Assembly: GCF_004000845.1 (NCBI RefSeq)
Contig: NZ_BIMA01000001.1
Span: 62,001 to 126,000, forward strand
Direction: 5' to 3'
Source of the DNA: Paenibacillus koleovorans NBRC 103111
Lineage (GTDB): Bacteria > Bacillota > Bacilli > Paenibacillales > NBRC-103111
Length of the DNA: 64,000 nt
Both the position numbers and the translations under genes were made by a program. This document shows, piece after piece, positions 1-7,640 of the stretch. The notes beneath the pieces were generated by a model. It saw only the letters and a program-made list of their open reading frames with translations, made no database searches and was not told the DNA's origin. Numbering within the stretch: position 1 is the stretch's first letter; every line of letters starts with the position of its first letter.

Positions 1-146
1 GACCCCCCGTCAATGACCAGATGCTCGAGATTCGGATAGTTTTGCGACCAGATGCTTTCGATCGTTTCGCGGATATAACCGGCTTGCTGGTAGGAGGGCG
101 TAACGATCGTAACCAGCGGAAAAGAAGCCTGCTGTCGTCCGCTCAT
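1..146 (-). CDS. Family 2 glycosyltransferase, N-terminal part (runs off left edge)
   Basis: Only the first 48 codons are present. They read [20 protein letters not shown] and continue to an LVIDGG segment, which is the nucleotide-sugar-binding start of a GT-A fold family 2 transferase (strand-turn TIVTPSYQ, then the [10 protein letters not shown] loop that precedes the usual STD motif). The ATG at 146 overlaps the TGA of the upstream GDP-fucose-synthase-like gene as ATGA, so the two are translationally coupled. The enzyme probably transfers the sugar made by its neighbour to a surface glycan. Acceptor and donor cannot be read from this fragment. Confidence 0.85.
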   Translation of the reverse strand, partial: MSGRQQASFPLVTIVTPSYQQAGYIRETIESIWSQNYPNLEHLVIDGG

Positions 147-1108
147 CGGCGCTCGCCCGCTTCCCCCATGCCATGGATGCCGTGTTCGGTATACCAGGCG
201 ATCACTTGCTTGAGCCCTTCCTCCATCTTCGTGCTCGCCTTGAAGCCGAACTTCGCTTCAGCCCGTTCCACGTCCAGGCGGCGGCGAGGCTGTCCGTTCG
301 GGCGCGTCGTGTCCCAGACAATGTCGCCCCGATACTCCGTCAGCCGCTTGATGATCGCCGCCAGCTCGCCGATCGAGAGCTCCTCGCCTGACCCGATATT
401 GACCGGCTCCGATTCGTCGTAGCGCTCTGTCGCGAGCACGATGCCCTCCGCCGCGTCGTCGGCGTAGATGAATTCGCGCGTCGGCGTGCCGTCGCCCCAC
501 AGCGTGATGTGCGGCTCGCCGCGGCGTTTTGCTTCGAGGCATTTGCGGATCATCGCCGGGATGACATGCGACGTCTCGAGGTCGAAGTTATCCCAGCAGC
601 CGTAGAGGTTGACGGGCAGCAGGTAGATCGAGTTGAACCCGTACTGCTGGCGGTACGCCTGTGATTGGACGAGCATCATCTTCTTCGCCAACCCGTAAGG
701 CGCGTTCGTCTCCTCCGGGTAGCCGTTCCACAGATCGTCTTCCCGGAACGGAACCGGCGTGAATTTCGGGTAGGAGCAGATGGTGCCGATCGCCACGAAC
801 TTCTCCACGCCGGCCAGCCGGGCATGCTCGATCAGTTGGATGCCCATGACGAGGTTGTCATACAAAAATTTGCCCGGGTTCGCCTGATTCGCTCCGATGC
901 CGCCGACGACCGCCGCCAGATGGATGACGACATCCGGCGCCGAGTCCCGGTACAGCCGCTCGATGTCCCGCTCCCGCCGCAGGTCGTACTCTCGGCTGCG
1001 GGGCACGATAATCCGCTTGACGCCCCGCTCTATCAACTTGCCCACGACATGCCGCCCCAGAAATCCCGAGCCGCCGGTCACCACGATTTTTTTGTCCGCT
1101 AGTTCCAT
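143..1108 (-). CDS. fcl: GDP-L-fucose synthase-like NAD(P)-dependent epimerase/reductase
   Basis: This 321-aa extended SDR has TGGSGFLG (residues 11-18) for NADP binding, Cys111 in the GTICSYPK stretch that matches the catalytic Cys of GDP-fucose synthases, and Y138-x3-K142. Family members epimerise and reduce GDP-4-keto-6-deoxymannose to GDP-L-fucose. The length fits the usual 310-320 aa. The ATG at 1108 was chosen because it starts right at the Rossmann strand and follows AAAGGAAGAGCAGG; the open frame extends 26 codons further without family resemblance. No GDP-mannose 4,6-dehydratase (gmd) lies in the window, so a related reaction such as GDP-colitose or GDP-6-deoxyheptose synthesis remains possible. 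A sigma-K-like promoter lies at 1145-1172. Confidence 0.85.
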   Translation of the reverse strand: MELADKKIVVTGGSGFLGRHVVGKLIERGVKRIIVPRSREYDLRRERDIERLYRDSAPDVVIHLAAVVGGIGANQANPGKFLYDNLVMGIQLIEHARLAGVEKFVAIGTICSYPKFTPVPFREDDLWNGYPEETNAPYGLAKKMMLVQSQAYRQQYGFNSIYLLPVNLYGCWDNFDLETSHVIPAMIRKCLEAKRRGEPHITLWGDGTPTREFIYADDAAEGIVLATERYDESEPVNIGSGEELSIGELAAIIKRLTEYRGDIVWDTTRPNGQPRRRLDVERAEAKFGFKASTKMEEGLKQVIAWYTEHGIHGMGEAGERR

Positions 1109-1144
1109 CCTGCTCTTCCTTTCCAAGTGGAATGGTTCTTCGTT

Positions 1145-1172
1145 TACGATATGTAAATAGATGGACACGGGT
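1145..1172 (-). promoter_or_regulatory. Sigma-K-like promoter of the fcl-GT2 pair
   Basis: On the minus strand the -10 element CATATCGTA (1145-1153) fits CATAnnnTA exactly. An AC (1171-1172) lies 17 nt upstream, as expected for the sporulation mother-cell factor sigma-K. The start would fall near 1138, about 30 nt before the ATG at 1108. The match is by eye only; the motif is short and could occur by chance. Confidence 0.4.
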
Positions 1173-1301
1173 ATGGACGGGTGCATGGCCTTGCGAGAAA
1201 AATTGTGCGCATACCGCGGGCAACTTGTCTCTGTTCATCGCGGGGGGAGGCGGTGGTTGTCCTTTGAATGAGGGACGGGCTTGTTTACGATTGGCTTTGG
1301 A

Positions 1302-1578
1302 ATGAGCACGTAAGTACTCAGACTGAGAACTGAATTTCCTTCTTCTGCATCGGATATGTGGATCTGAGTACCTAAGTACTCTAAACGCGAAGCTAGATTC
1401 GCGAATTGGATACTTAGGTACTCAGATTGGCCGAAACGGAGCCCGAATGCGAAATTCGGTTCTCCAATCGCGAAATTTGGTATCCAGGTTAGTACGGATT
1501 CCGGACTTAGTTGGCTGAGGAGCGGCTTTGGGGGCGAAGTTAGTACGGATTCCGGACTTAGTTTGCCGGGGAGCGGCT
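1302..1578. repeat. Intergenic repeat field (1109-1694 has no convincing gene)
   Basis: The 586-bp gap between the fcl pair and the 84-aa gene holds two repeat types. The first is a set of TACCTAAGTACTC-like units: GTAAGTACTCAG at 1310-1321, GAGTACCTAAGTACTC at 1366-1381, and an inverted copy GGATACTTAGGTACTC at 1408-1423. The second is a perfect 25-bp direct repeat (1488-1512 and 1539-1563, beginning GTTAGTACGGATTCC) with period 51; the GAGCGGCT that follows is repeated at the same offset (1520-1527, 1571-1578). No coding frame explains them. Confidence 0.75.
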
Positions 1579-1619
1579 AGAGAGAGCGGTTAGAGCGGTG
1601 TTAGCGCAACAGCCACAAC

Positions 1620-1654
1620 GAAGAAGCTGCACCCGACTGGGATACAGCTTCTTC
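1620..1654. terminator. Possible terminator hairpin after the glycan operon
   Basis: GAAGAAGCTG (1620-1629) and CAGCTTCTTC (1645-1654) form a perfect 10-bp stem with a 15-nt loop, 40 nt downstream of the last gene of the minus-strand operon. There is no clear U-tract, so it may be a weak or processing hairpin rather than an intrinsic terminator. Confidence 0.35.
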
Positions 1655-1694
1655 CTCCGAATTGCAGCAAGCCGAGCCGTGCCAAATCAAACCG

Positions 1695-1949
1695 TTACCC
1701 CGCCGCCGAGTAAGCCTGCTGGTAGCCTTCCTCGAACGCCTTGGCGAAGCCTTCGTCGAAGCCTTGGTTGTAGCCCGTGTTGAAGCCCTGGTCGTACGTC
1801 CCTTTGCCGGTGCCGGGACTTTGAGGCCCGCGTCTTCGCTTCGCCACGGTCCGGCCGACTCGCCGTTTTCCGCCGCGCAGAAGCCTACGCTTGCGGCCGG
1901 CCTTCTTCCGCGAGGGGCCCGCCGCCCGGGCCTTCCGTTTCGCACGCAT
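1695..1949 (-). CDS. Small basic protein with G-x3 aromatic repeat tail
   Basis: This 84-aa protein has two parts. Residues 2-41 are almost pure Arg/Lys/Gly/Ala; residues 52-80 are a tetrapeptide repeat beginning YDQGFNTGYNQGFDEGF, with Gly at every fourth place and Tyr or Phe next to it. The same arrangement forms the N-termini of the GT2 at 1970, the GT-D enzyme at 3368 and, in weaker form, both CgeB-like proteins. Here it stands alone, without a catalytic domain. The ATG at 1949 follows GGGGAGG with an 8-nt gap. It has no signal peptide. It may be a structural spore-surface peptide or an assembly partner of the tagged enzymes; that is inference. I know of no named family. Confidence 0.8.
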   Translation of the reverse strand: MRAKRKARAAGPSRKKAGRKRRLLRGGKRRVGRTVAKRRRGPQSPGTGKGTYDQGFNTGYNQGFDEGFAKAFEEGYQQAYSAAG

Positions 1950-1969
1950 CCGTCATTCCTCCCCTCTTC

Positions 1970-3340
1970 TCACAGGTGGGCCGCTTTCAGAATCGGAGGG
2001 GCGATGATCGGCATCCCCTCGGGATACGACGCCTTCTCCTCCCGCGACAGCATGCGGACCGGCCGGTCCTTCAGCCGCCACGCCTCGGCCGCCCACTCGG
2101 TGGCGATCCGATGCAGCTTCTGGCCCTTGCGCTGATACAAGTACCCGTCCTTCGTCCGCGCAAGCGCCCCGTCCGGCAGCTCGCCATGCTCCGACGGCGC
2201 CACGGCGGCCAGCTTCTCCTGCAGCTGCGCCTGCGAAAGGGTCTCGCCGACCGGCCAGTTGCGCACGTCGATCTGCGAGATCCGGGTCGAAGGCGCATCA
2301 ACGTCGGCCCTCAGCGGGAATCGTCGCCCTCCCTCGATCCAGTACCGCGCCTCGCCTGCCCCTTGCACGACGACATGCGAAGGATACAAATCGATCGTCC
2401 GCGTTGCCTCGCCATCCCACCGCGCATGCGTCTCCTGCAGCAAGATATGTGTTTCTCCCCATTTGCTTGAGTAAAACGCCAAATTGCGGCCGTACATTTC
2501 CTCGAACTGCTCCGGGGTAAGCGTCTTGATCGTCGTGCTGCCGACATGGTGGATGAACGTATCGTGCGCAATAATCAGCTCCAGCCCGAGCAGCCGGGTG
2601 CGGAAGCCGTAGTCGTCGTCCTCGCAGTTGCCGATCTCGAAGCCTTCATCCAAGTAGCCGAGCCTGCGGAACGTCTCTCGCGTCATCAGCACGCAAAACC
2701 CGGTCAACCGTCCGGTCGCCCGCCACTTCTCCGGACTGGAGCGGTTGATCGTCGCCGCGAACCGGTGCATCTCCTCGATCGACTTGTACGACGTCTCGAT
2801 CAGCTGGTCACCGCTAATATAGTTCGTCAGCGGCCCGATCAGCCCGTAGCTGCCGCAAGCGCGCATGCAGGCGAGCAAGTTCGACAGCCAGTGCTGCGTC
2901 ACAATCGTGTCGTTATTTAGGAACATCAGGCTCGTTCCCCTTGCCATCATAAGCCCTTGGTTGACTCCGCCGGCGAAGCCCAGATTTTCAGGACATATTT
3001 TGAAACGCACGGTGCCGGGTTTAAGCGATTGGAGATACTCCGCCGTCCCGTCCGTTGATCCGTTGTCCACCACGATAATTTCGTGCGGCTCGGGCGTGAA
3101 CTGCTCGATGCTCTCGATGCATTCTTTCAGATAGCGATGCTGGTTGTAAGTCGGGATAACGATGCTCGTGCCTTCGAACGGATGGGCGATCGCCCAGGCG
3201 CCTTTCTCCAGACCCAGCTCATGGCCTTTGGTATAGCCAATGTTAAAGCCGGAATTGAACCCCCAGTTGTAGGACTGCCGCTTGACGCGACGCCCTCCCG
3301 CCGGCCGAACGCGCTTCGCGGTCCTCTTCGTCCTGTTCAT
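1970..3340 (-). CDS. Family 2 glycosyltransferase with basic/G-x3 repeat N-terminus
   Basis: This 456-aa cytosolic protein opens with a basic arm (residues 1-22) and a YNWGFNSGFNIGYTKG repeat (24-47). A GT2 catalytic domain follows: SIVIPTYNQ, VVDNGSTDGT, ENLGFAGGVNQG, the FLNND metal-binding site, and later CEDDDYGFR, typical of rhamnosyl- and other deoxysugar transferases. The last 130 residues are a separate C-terminal region of unknown role (QIDVRNWPVG, then a segment rich in Arg and Lys). The ATG at 3340 has AAGGAGGGGG 6 nt upstream. It sits 27 nt after the GT-D gene. It probably builds the spore-surface glycan; donor dTDP-rhamnose is plausible given the rml genes but not shown. Confidence 0.85.
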   Translation of the reverse strand: MNRTKRTAKRVRPAGGRRVKRQSYNWGFNSGFNIGYTKGHELGLEKGAWAIAHPFEGTSIVIPTYNQHRYLKECIESIEQFTPEPHEIIVVDNGSTDGTAEYLQSLKPGTVRFKICPENLGFAGGVNQGLMMARGTSLMFLNNDTIVTQHWLSNLLACMRACGSYGLIGPLTNYISGDQLIETSYKSIEEMHRFAATINRSSPEKWRATGRLTGFCVLMTRETFRRLGYLDEGFEIGNCEDDDYGFRTRLLGLELIIAHDTFIHHVGSTTIKTLTPEQFEEMYGRNLAFYSSKWGETHILLQETHARWDGEATRTIDLYPSHVVVQGAGEARYWIEGGRRFPLRADVDAPSTRISQIDVRNWPVGETLSQAQLQEKLAAVAPSEHGELPDGALARTKDGYLYQRKGQKLHRIATEWAAEAWRLKDRPVRMLSREEKASYPEGMPIIAPPILKAAHL

Positions 3341-3367
3341 AAACCCCCTCCTTCCGCACAGTTGCAA

Positions 3368-4360
3368 TTATTTGAACGGGGCTTCCCCCTTGATCATCGA
3401 ATTGGCAAGATGACCGAAGTCTACCGCCACTCGACCGAGATCCGTCGCGATACGCTGAGACAAAATCACCGCCGCGATACCGGCCGCCACGAAAGCGAGA
3501 TCAAACTCATAGCTCGCCGACTCTTCCAGGACACGCGGCACGTCGGCTACACCGTTCACCGGCGAGATCGTCCCCACGACATGCATGCCGCCGCCTCGCA
3601 GCACCTCACCAAGCTTCTCGGCCAGATTGCCGATCACGAGCACGCGACGCCCCTCCGTGATCCGCTTGAGAAAACCGGATTGATACAAATAATAATTGAT
3701 CAGCGAATCCGTCAGCAGAAGCCGGTTATAGTCGATGCCGTGCGCCCGGAACACATCGAAGGCGAGCGGTTGGTAGTTGCGTACGCGCAGCTTCGGAATG
3801 CCGACCGCCGTCGCCAGGCGGATCGATTCCACGAGCCGGTCGCGAGCATCATAGTCCGGCACGTCGACTCCAGCATAGCTGAGAAACGGCCCCTGCTCCT
3901 TCACCTGCTGGATGCTGAGCACCGAGCCCTGCGCCAGCGTCAGCAGCTCGCCGTCGCCCAATCGAACGACGGAGAACGGGCTGCGGCTATCCAGGGCTTG
4001 CAGAATACGTCCCCCCAGCTCCTCGGGTGTGAGCAAGTGGAGGAATCGCCCCCGCATCGCCTCGACGCCGGCGGCCAGCACCTCCTCAGCCGACACCTCA
4101 GGCAGCACTTCAAAGCCCGGAATGAGACGGTCGATCATCCCTTCTACGCCGTCCTTCCAGCCGCTGCCCGCTTCCCCGTCGTACCGTCCATGGCGATAGC
4201 CTTCAGCATGGCCTTTGTCAAAGCCAAGGTTGTAGCCGTTGTTGAAAGCCGGCGACTTTCCGGAGAGCCCCCGCTTGCCCACCCGGCCGCCGCGGCGAAA
4301 TAACCTTTTTCGGCGAATAACCCCTTTCTTCTTGACGCCAACACGCGTGATACGCGCCAT
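3368..4360 (-). CDS. GT-D fold glycosyltransferase with basic/G-x3 repeat N-terminus
   Basis: This 330-aa protein starts with a basic arm (1-37) and a FNNGYNLGFDKGHAEGYRHG repeat (39-62). The rest matches the GT-D fold family (formerly DUF1792): FSVVRLGDGELL carries the DGE (DxE) metal site, followed by RNYQPLAFDVF and a VLVIGNLAEKLGEVL Rossmann-like strand. Family members add glucose to glycosylated serine-rich proteins in streptococci. Two in-frame ATGs exist, 4366 and 4360. AAGGTGGTGA ends directly before 4366, so 4360 has the better spacing and was chosen. It is the third protein in the cluster with the tag-like N-terminus. Confidence 0.8.
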   Translation of the reverse strand: MARITRVGVKKKGVIRRKRLFRRGGRVGKRGLSGKSPAFNNGYNLGFDKGHAEGYRHGRYDGEAGSGWKDGVEGMIDRLIPGFEVLPEVSAEEVLAAGVEAMRGRFLHLLTPEELGGRILQALDSRSPFSVVRLGDGELLTLAQGSVLSIQQVKEQGPFLSYAGVDVPDYDARDRLVESIRLATAVGIPKLRVRNYQPLAFDVFRAHGIDYNRLLLTDSLINYYLYQSGFLKRITEGRRVLVIGNLAEKLGEVLRGGGMHVVGTISPVNGVADVPRVLEESASYEFDLAFVAAGIAAVILSQRIATDLGRVAVDFGHLANSMIKGEAPFK

Positions 4361-4404
4361 ACTCATTCACCACCTTCCTGACTGGTATTCGAGACGAGCC
4401 GGAC

Positions 4405-5523
4405 TCAACCGAATACATGACCGAGCAGCCGACTGACCCGACTCAAATACGTATGCTCCTCCATCGTACGGTGAAGGGAGCGATAGGCGGTCTCTCGGCG
4501 CTCCTCCTCATGGTTCAAATAATGCTCGACGCGCTCGATGAGTTCCTCCGGCGAGCCGTATACGGCGATTTCACGGCCGGCCTCATATGCTTGCGGGAGT
4601 CCGACGCGGCCGTCGGTCAGCTGCAGCGTTCCGCAGGCGCCGATCTCGAAGCTGCGCGGATTGACCGATTGCGCGGGCAACCGGCGGCTGTTGCGGTTCG
4701 ACTCGTCGTCGATCGCCCGGTGCATGTTGATGACGATTTTGGCCCCGTTATAGAACGAAGCCGTTTCCTCGGACGAAACCCAGTAGCCGAGGCGAATCCG
4801 GTCGGCGAGCAGCGAGTAGTGTTTCAGCCGATCCCACCAGTACCCGGCGATGAACACTCTTTTACCGCGCAAATAAGGGGCCAGACGATCGAAATAAGCA
4901 ACCCGGTTCCAGAACGCGCTGCCGATGAAGACGATGTCGTACCGATAGGAGGCGGTCACCCGCTTCGGCTCGTACATCGCTGTATTTACCCCGAATGGGA
5001 GAAAATGAGCTTCAGCGCAGCCGCGATCGCGATAAAAGGGGACGCAGCTTTCCTCCAACGTAAATACATAGTCATAATGTGGAGCGAGGTCGCCGGTCAC
5101 GTCGGAGTAATACGGATCGTCGGTGAACCATGCGGCTGTCTTGATGCCAAGCTCCCGAAGCGCGTCGACATGGCGGACGGGCAAACATTCAACCGAATTG
5201 AGCGCCAGCACGAGATCGGCCCCGACCGTAGAGGCGATCGCCGCCACATCGTCGGTCGGAGCGGCAATATGCACATCGCGAACCAATCCGCGCAAAGCGT
5301 CGATCACGCCTTCGTCGAGCGGTGCATAGGCCCACAGCCCGGTCTTCACGTACAGCACGCTCACCGGCCGGATCGTACCTGGACTGCCGCCGAGCGACGG
5401 CACCGTATCGCGGACGATCGCCCGGCAGCGGCCAAGATGCTCGCCATCCGCCAGGCCGGCACGGAAGCCGTCCTCCTTTCCTTTCCTCCACGGCGAAGCG
5501 GTTCGCCTCATCCTCATCGTCAT
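4405..5523 (-). CDS. CgeB-like glycosyltransferase, paralogue 2
   Basis: This 372-aa protein resembles the CgeB spore-maturation family (GT-B type, Glyco_trans_1_2 C-terminal domain). Landmarks are SVLYVKTGLWAYAPLD, WFTDDPYYSD, HYDYVFTLEESCVPFYRD, LPFGVNTAMY, DIVFIGSAFWNR, KIVINMHR and NPRSFEIGACGTLQL. In B. subtilis cgeB is under late mother-cell control and affects the spore crust. The N-terminus (residues 12-32, WRKGKEDGFRAGLADG) keeps the G-x3 spacing of its neighbours. The start may be 5523 or the ATG at 5517; AAGGGGG lies close to both. It is a tandem paralogue of the gene at 5533, 9 nt away. Confidence 0.85.
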   Translation of the reverse strand: MTMRMRRTASPWRKGKEDGFRAGLADGEHLGRCRAIVRDTVPSLGGSPGTIRPVSVLYVKTGLWAYAPLDEGVIDALRGLVRDVHIAAPTDDVAAIASTVGADLVLALNSVECLPVRHVDALRELGIKTAAWFTDDPYYSDVTGDLAPHYDYVFTLEESCVPFYRDRGCAEAHFLPFGVNTAMYEPKRVTASYRYDIVFIGSAFWNRVAYFDRLAPYLRGKRVFIAGYWWDRLKHYSLLADRIRLGYWVSSEETASFYNGAKIVINMHRAIDDESNRNSRRLPAQSVNPRSFEIGACGTLQLTDGRVGLPQAYEAGREIAVYGSPEELIERVEHYLNHEEERRETAYRSLHRTMEEHTYLSRVSRLLGHVFG

Positions 5524-5532
5524 CAGACCCCC

Positions 5533-6744
5533 TTACGAACCGAATATAAGCTCCAACAGCCGGTTCACCCGATTCCGGAACGTATGCGCCTGGATCGTCC
5601 GGAACAAACCTTTTCTCGCCATTTCCCGCCTTTCTTCCTCATGGGTCAAATAATACTCGATCTTGCTCTTCAAATCGGCTGCGGACGTAAACGGAACGAC
5701 GTCCGTACCGGGAGTGTACAGCGCCCCCAGCTCCGGGCGTTCGTCGACCAGCTGCAGCGTAGCGCACGAGGCGATCTCGAACATCCGCGGATTGACCGAG
5801 TTCGCCGGTATTTGCCGGCTGTTGCTGTTATGGCTGGCGTCGTCCAGGGAACGGTGCAGGTTGATCACGATTTTGGCGCCGCTGTAGTATTTGGCCGTCT
5901 CCTCCGGGGATAGCCAGATGCCATGGATGCAGTGCTTCAACTTGTCATACTGCTTCAGCCGGTCCCACCACCAGCCGATGATCTTCGTATCGTGTCCGGC
6001 GAAAAAATCCGCGAGCTCGTCGAACAGTGCAATCCGGTTCCAGAACGCGCTGCCCACGAAGCAGATATCGCTTCGGTAAGCCGGCTCTACCTTGCAGTGG
6101 CGCATAAACTGCGGGTTGACGGCAAGCGGCAAATAGTGAACCTGCTGGCAGCCAAGCCCGCGGTACAGCTCCACGCAGCTGGACTCCAGCGTAAACACAT
6201 AGTCATAATGCGGCGCAATGTTAACCGTTTGGTCGGAATGGTAGGGGTCGTCGGGCAGCCAGACCGCCGTACGAATTCCTTGGGCCCGCATGGCGTCGGC
6301 CTTCGTCGTCGAGAACGAGCGGCCGATCGCGTCCAGCACGAGCACCAGGTCCGGCCGGAGCCGTTCCGCAATCGCGACGGTGTCCTCTTCGGGTCCGACG
6401 ACATGAAGCTCGCGCACGTAAGTCCGCAGCGCGTCCTCGATGCCTTGATCGAGCGAATGGTATGGCTGGCCGTCCGCCTTCACATAGAGCATGCGAATGT
6501 TCCAGCTTCGATCCGGCAGGGCGCGAACATAGGAGGCATAAATCGATTCGCACAGACCGGCATGCCTACCGTCATCCCGCCCTAGCCGAAGCCCCGCTTC
6601 CCACCCGGTCTGCCAGGCGGAGGAAGTCCGGCTGAGCTTCAAGCGGACGGTTCTCTTTCGCCGAAGAGGGTGTCGATGTCGGAGCCGAAGTCGAGCTAAG
6701 GGTCGGAGCCGGAGCCGCCGTTTTCTCTGCTTGTTGCGGGGCAT
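5533..6744 (-). CDS. CgeB-like glycosyltransferase, paralogue 1
   Basis: This 403-aa protein begins with an extreme Arg-rich arm (residues 1-40, e.g. RKRRLRLRPLARLRLRHRH) and a WQTGWEAGLRLGRDDGRHAG segment with Gly every fourth residue. A CgeB-type GT-B domain follows: MLYVKADGQPYHSLDQG, WLPDDPYHSD, HYDYVFTLESSCVELYRG, LPLAVNPQF, DICFVGSAFWNR, KIVINLHR, NPRMFEIASCATLQL. An upstream GTG (6756) overlaps the rmlD stop, but AGGTGA with an 8-nt gap favours ATG 6744. It duplicates the next gene; both probably decorate spore-surface protein or polysaccharide. Confidence 0.85.
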   Translation of the reverse strand: MPRNKQRKRRLRLRPLARLRLRHRHPLRRKRTVRLKLSRTSSAWQTGWEAGLRLGRDDGRHAGLCESIYASYVRALPDRSWNIRMLYVKADGQPYHSLDQGIEDALRTYVRELHVVGPEEDTVAIAERLRPDLVLVLDAIGRSFSTTKADAMRAQGIRTAVWLPDDPYHSDQTVNIAPHYDYVFTLESSCVELYRGLGCQQVHYLPLAVNPQFMRHCKVEPAYRSDICFVGSAFWNRIALFDELADFFAGHDTKIIGWWWDRLKQYDKLKHCIHGIWLSPEETAKYYSGAKIVINLHRSLDDASHNSNSRQIPANSVNPRMFEIASCATLQLVDERPELGALYTPGTDVVPFTSAADLKSKIEYYLTHEEERREMARKGLFRTIQAHTFRNRVNRLLELIFGS

Positions 6745-6752
6745 CGTTCGTC

Positions 6753-7640
6753 TCACCTCGGATGTTTGATTTGCAAATACTCAGCCAACGCGTCCTGCCA
6801 ACGGGGCATCGGATAGAAGCTTCGGAGCTTGCCTGGCTGCAGCACGCTATAGGCGGGCCGTTTCGCTTTAGTCGCGTAGCTGCCGCTCGATACAGGCGAC
6901 AGCCGGACGTCCAGCTGCAGCTGCGCGAAAATCTCCCGGGCGAATGAGTACCAGCTGCAAGCTCCTTCGCCCGAGCAATGGTAGATGCCGCACGGCGGCT
7001 CCTCCTCCCGGCGCAGCATCGCACGGACCGCCTTCGCGATGTCGAGCGTATGCGTCGGAGACATGATCTGGTCGTCGACGACTGTGATCGGCCCTCCTGC
7101 TCGTGCGAGCCGGATCATCGTCTCGACGAAATTGCCGCCTTTGCCGCTTGCCCCCGCCTCCCCGAACAGCGACGAGACGCGGATAATCCAGTACCGTTCC
7201 CCGGCATAGGCGCGGATTAACTGTTCGCCCGCCGACTTGGAGACGCCGTACACATTAAGCGGCCAAGTCGGGTCGTCCTCCCCGCAAGCCTGCCCGGTAT
7301 CGCCGGCGAAGACGTAGTCGGTCGTGAAATGCACGAGCCGCACCCCGGCGTCCGCACAGAACCGGGCCATCTCACGTGGAGCGAGTGCGTTGATCGCAAA
7401 CGCCTTCTCGGCCTGATCCTCGCATTCATCGGTCTTATGGTACGAAGTGCAGTTGATCAGGACGTCGAACGGGAGCAGGCTTTGCAGAAAAGGCACAATG
7501 CGGCCTATGTCCGAGACGTCAAGCTGGGTACGGACAACCGGCACCAGCTCCAGCGCACCATCCGCCCCCAGCACCCGGCGCAGGTCGGTGCCTAGCTGGC
7601 CGGATGCGCCAAGCAGCACGATGCGCTTCCACTCCGTCAT
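6753..7640 (-). CDS. rfbD: dTDP-4-dehydrorhamnose reductase (RmlD family)
   Basis: This 295-aa SDR is of the RmlD/SpsK type: GASGQLGTDL at the N-terminus, NCTSYHKTDECEDQAEKAFAINA, FTTDYVFAGD, the Y-x3-K in NVYGVSKSAGE, and DDQIMSPTHTLDIAKAV. It reduces dTDP-4-keto-rhamnose to dTDP-L-rhamnose with NAD(P)H in the cytosol. The ATG at 7640 overlaps the stop of the epimerase gene as ATGA. With rmlA and rmlC in the same operon the sugar product is probably dTDP-rhamnose or a close 6-deoxyhexose. Confidence 0.9.
   Translation of the reverse strand: MTEWKRIVLLGASGQLGTDLRRVLGADGALELVPVVRTQLDVSDIGRIVPFLQSLLPFDVLINCTSYHKTDECEDQAEKAFAINALAPREMARFCADAGVRLVHFTTDYVFAGDTGQACGEDDPTWPLNVYGVSKSAGEQLIRAYAGERYWIIRVSSLFGEAGASGKGGNFVETMIRLARAGGPITVVDDQIMSPTHTLDIAKAVRAMLRREEEPPCGIYHCSGEGACSWYSFAREIFAQLQLDVRLSPVSSGSYATKAKRPAYSVLQPGKLRSFYPMPRWQDALAEYLQIKHPR

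Noticed and set aside
1601-1945. 114-codon frame overlapping the 84-aa gene
   Set aside because: Its only start is a GTG without a ribosome site, while the 84-aa frame has GGGGAGG and the module shared with neighbours.
3083-5913. Long + strand frames opposite the GT-D and CgeB-like genes (3083-4303, 4417-5913)
   Set aside because: They mirror GC-rich genes with strong domain matches on the minus strand and show no protein family themselves.
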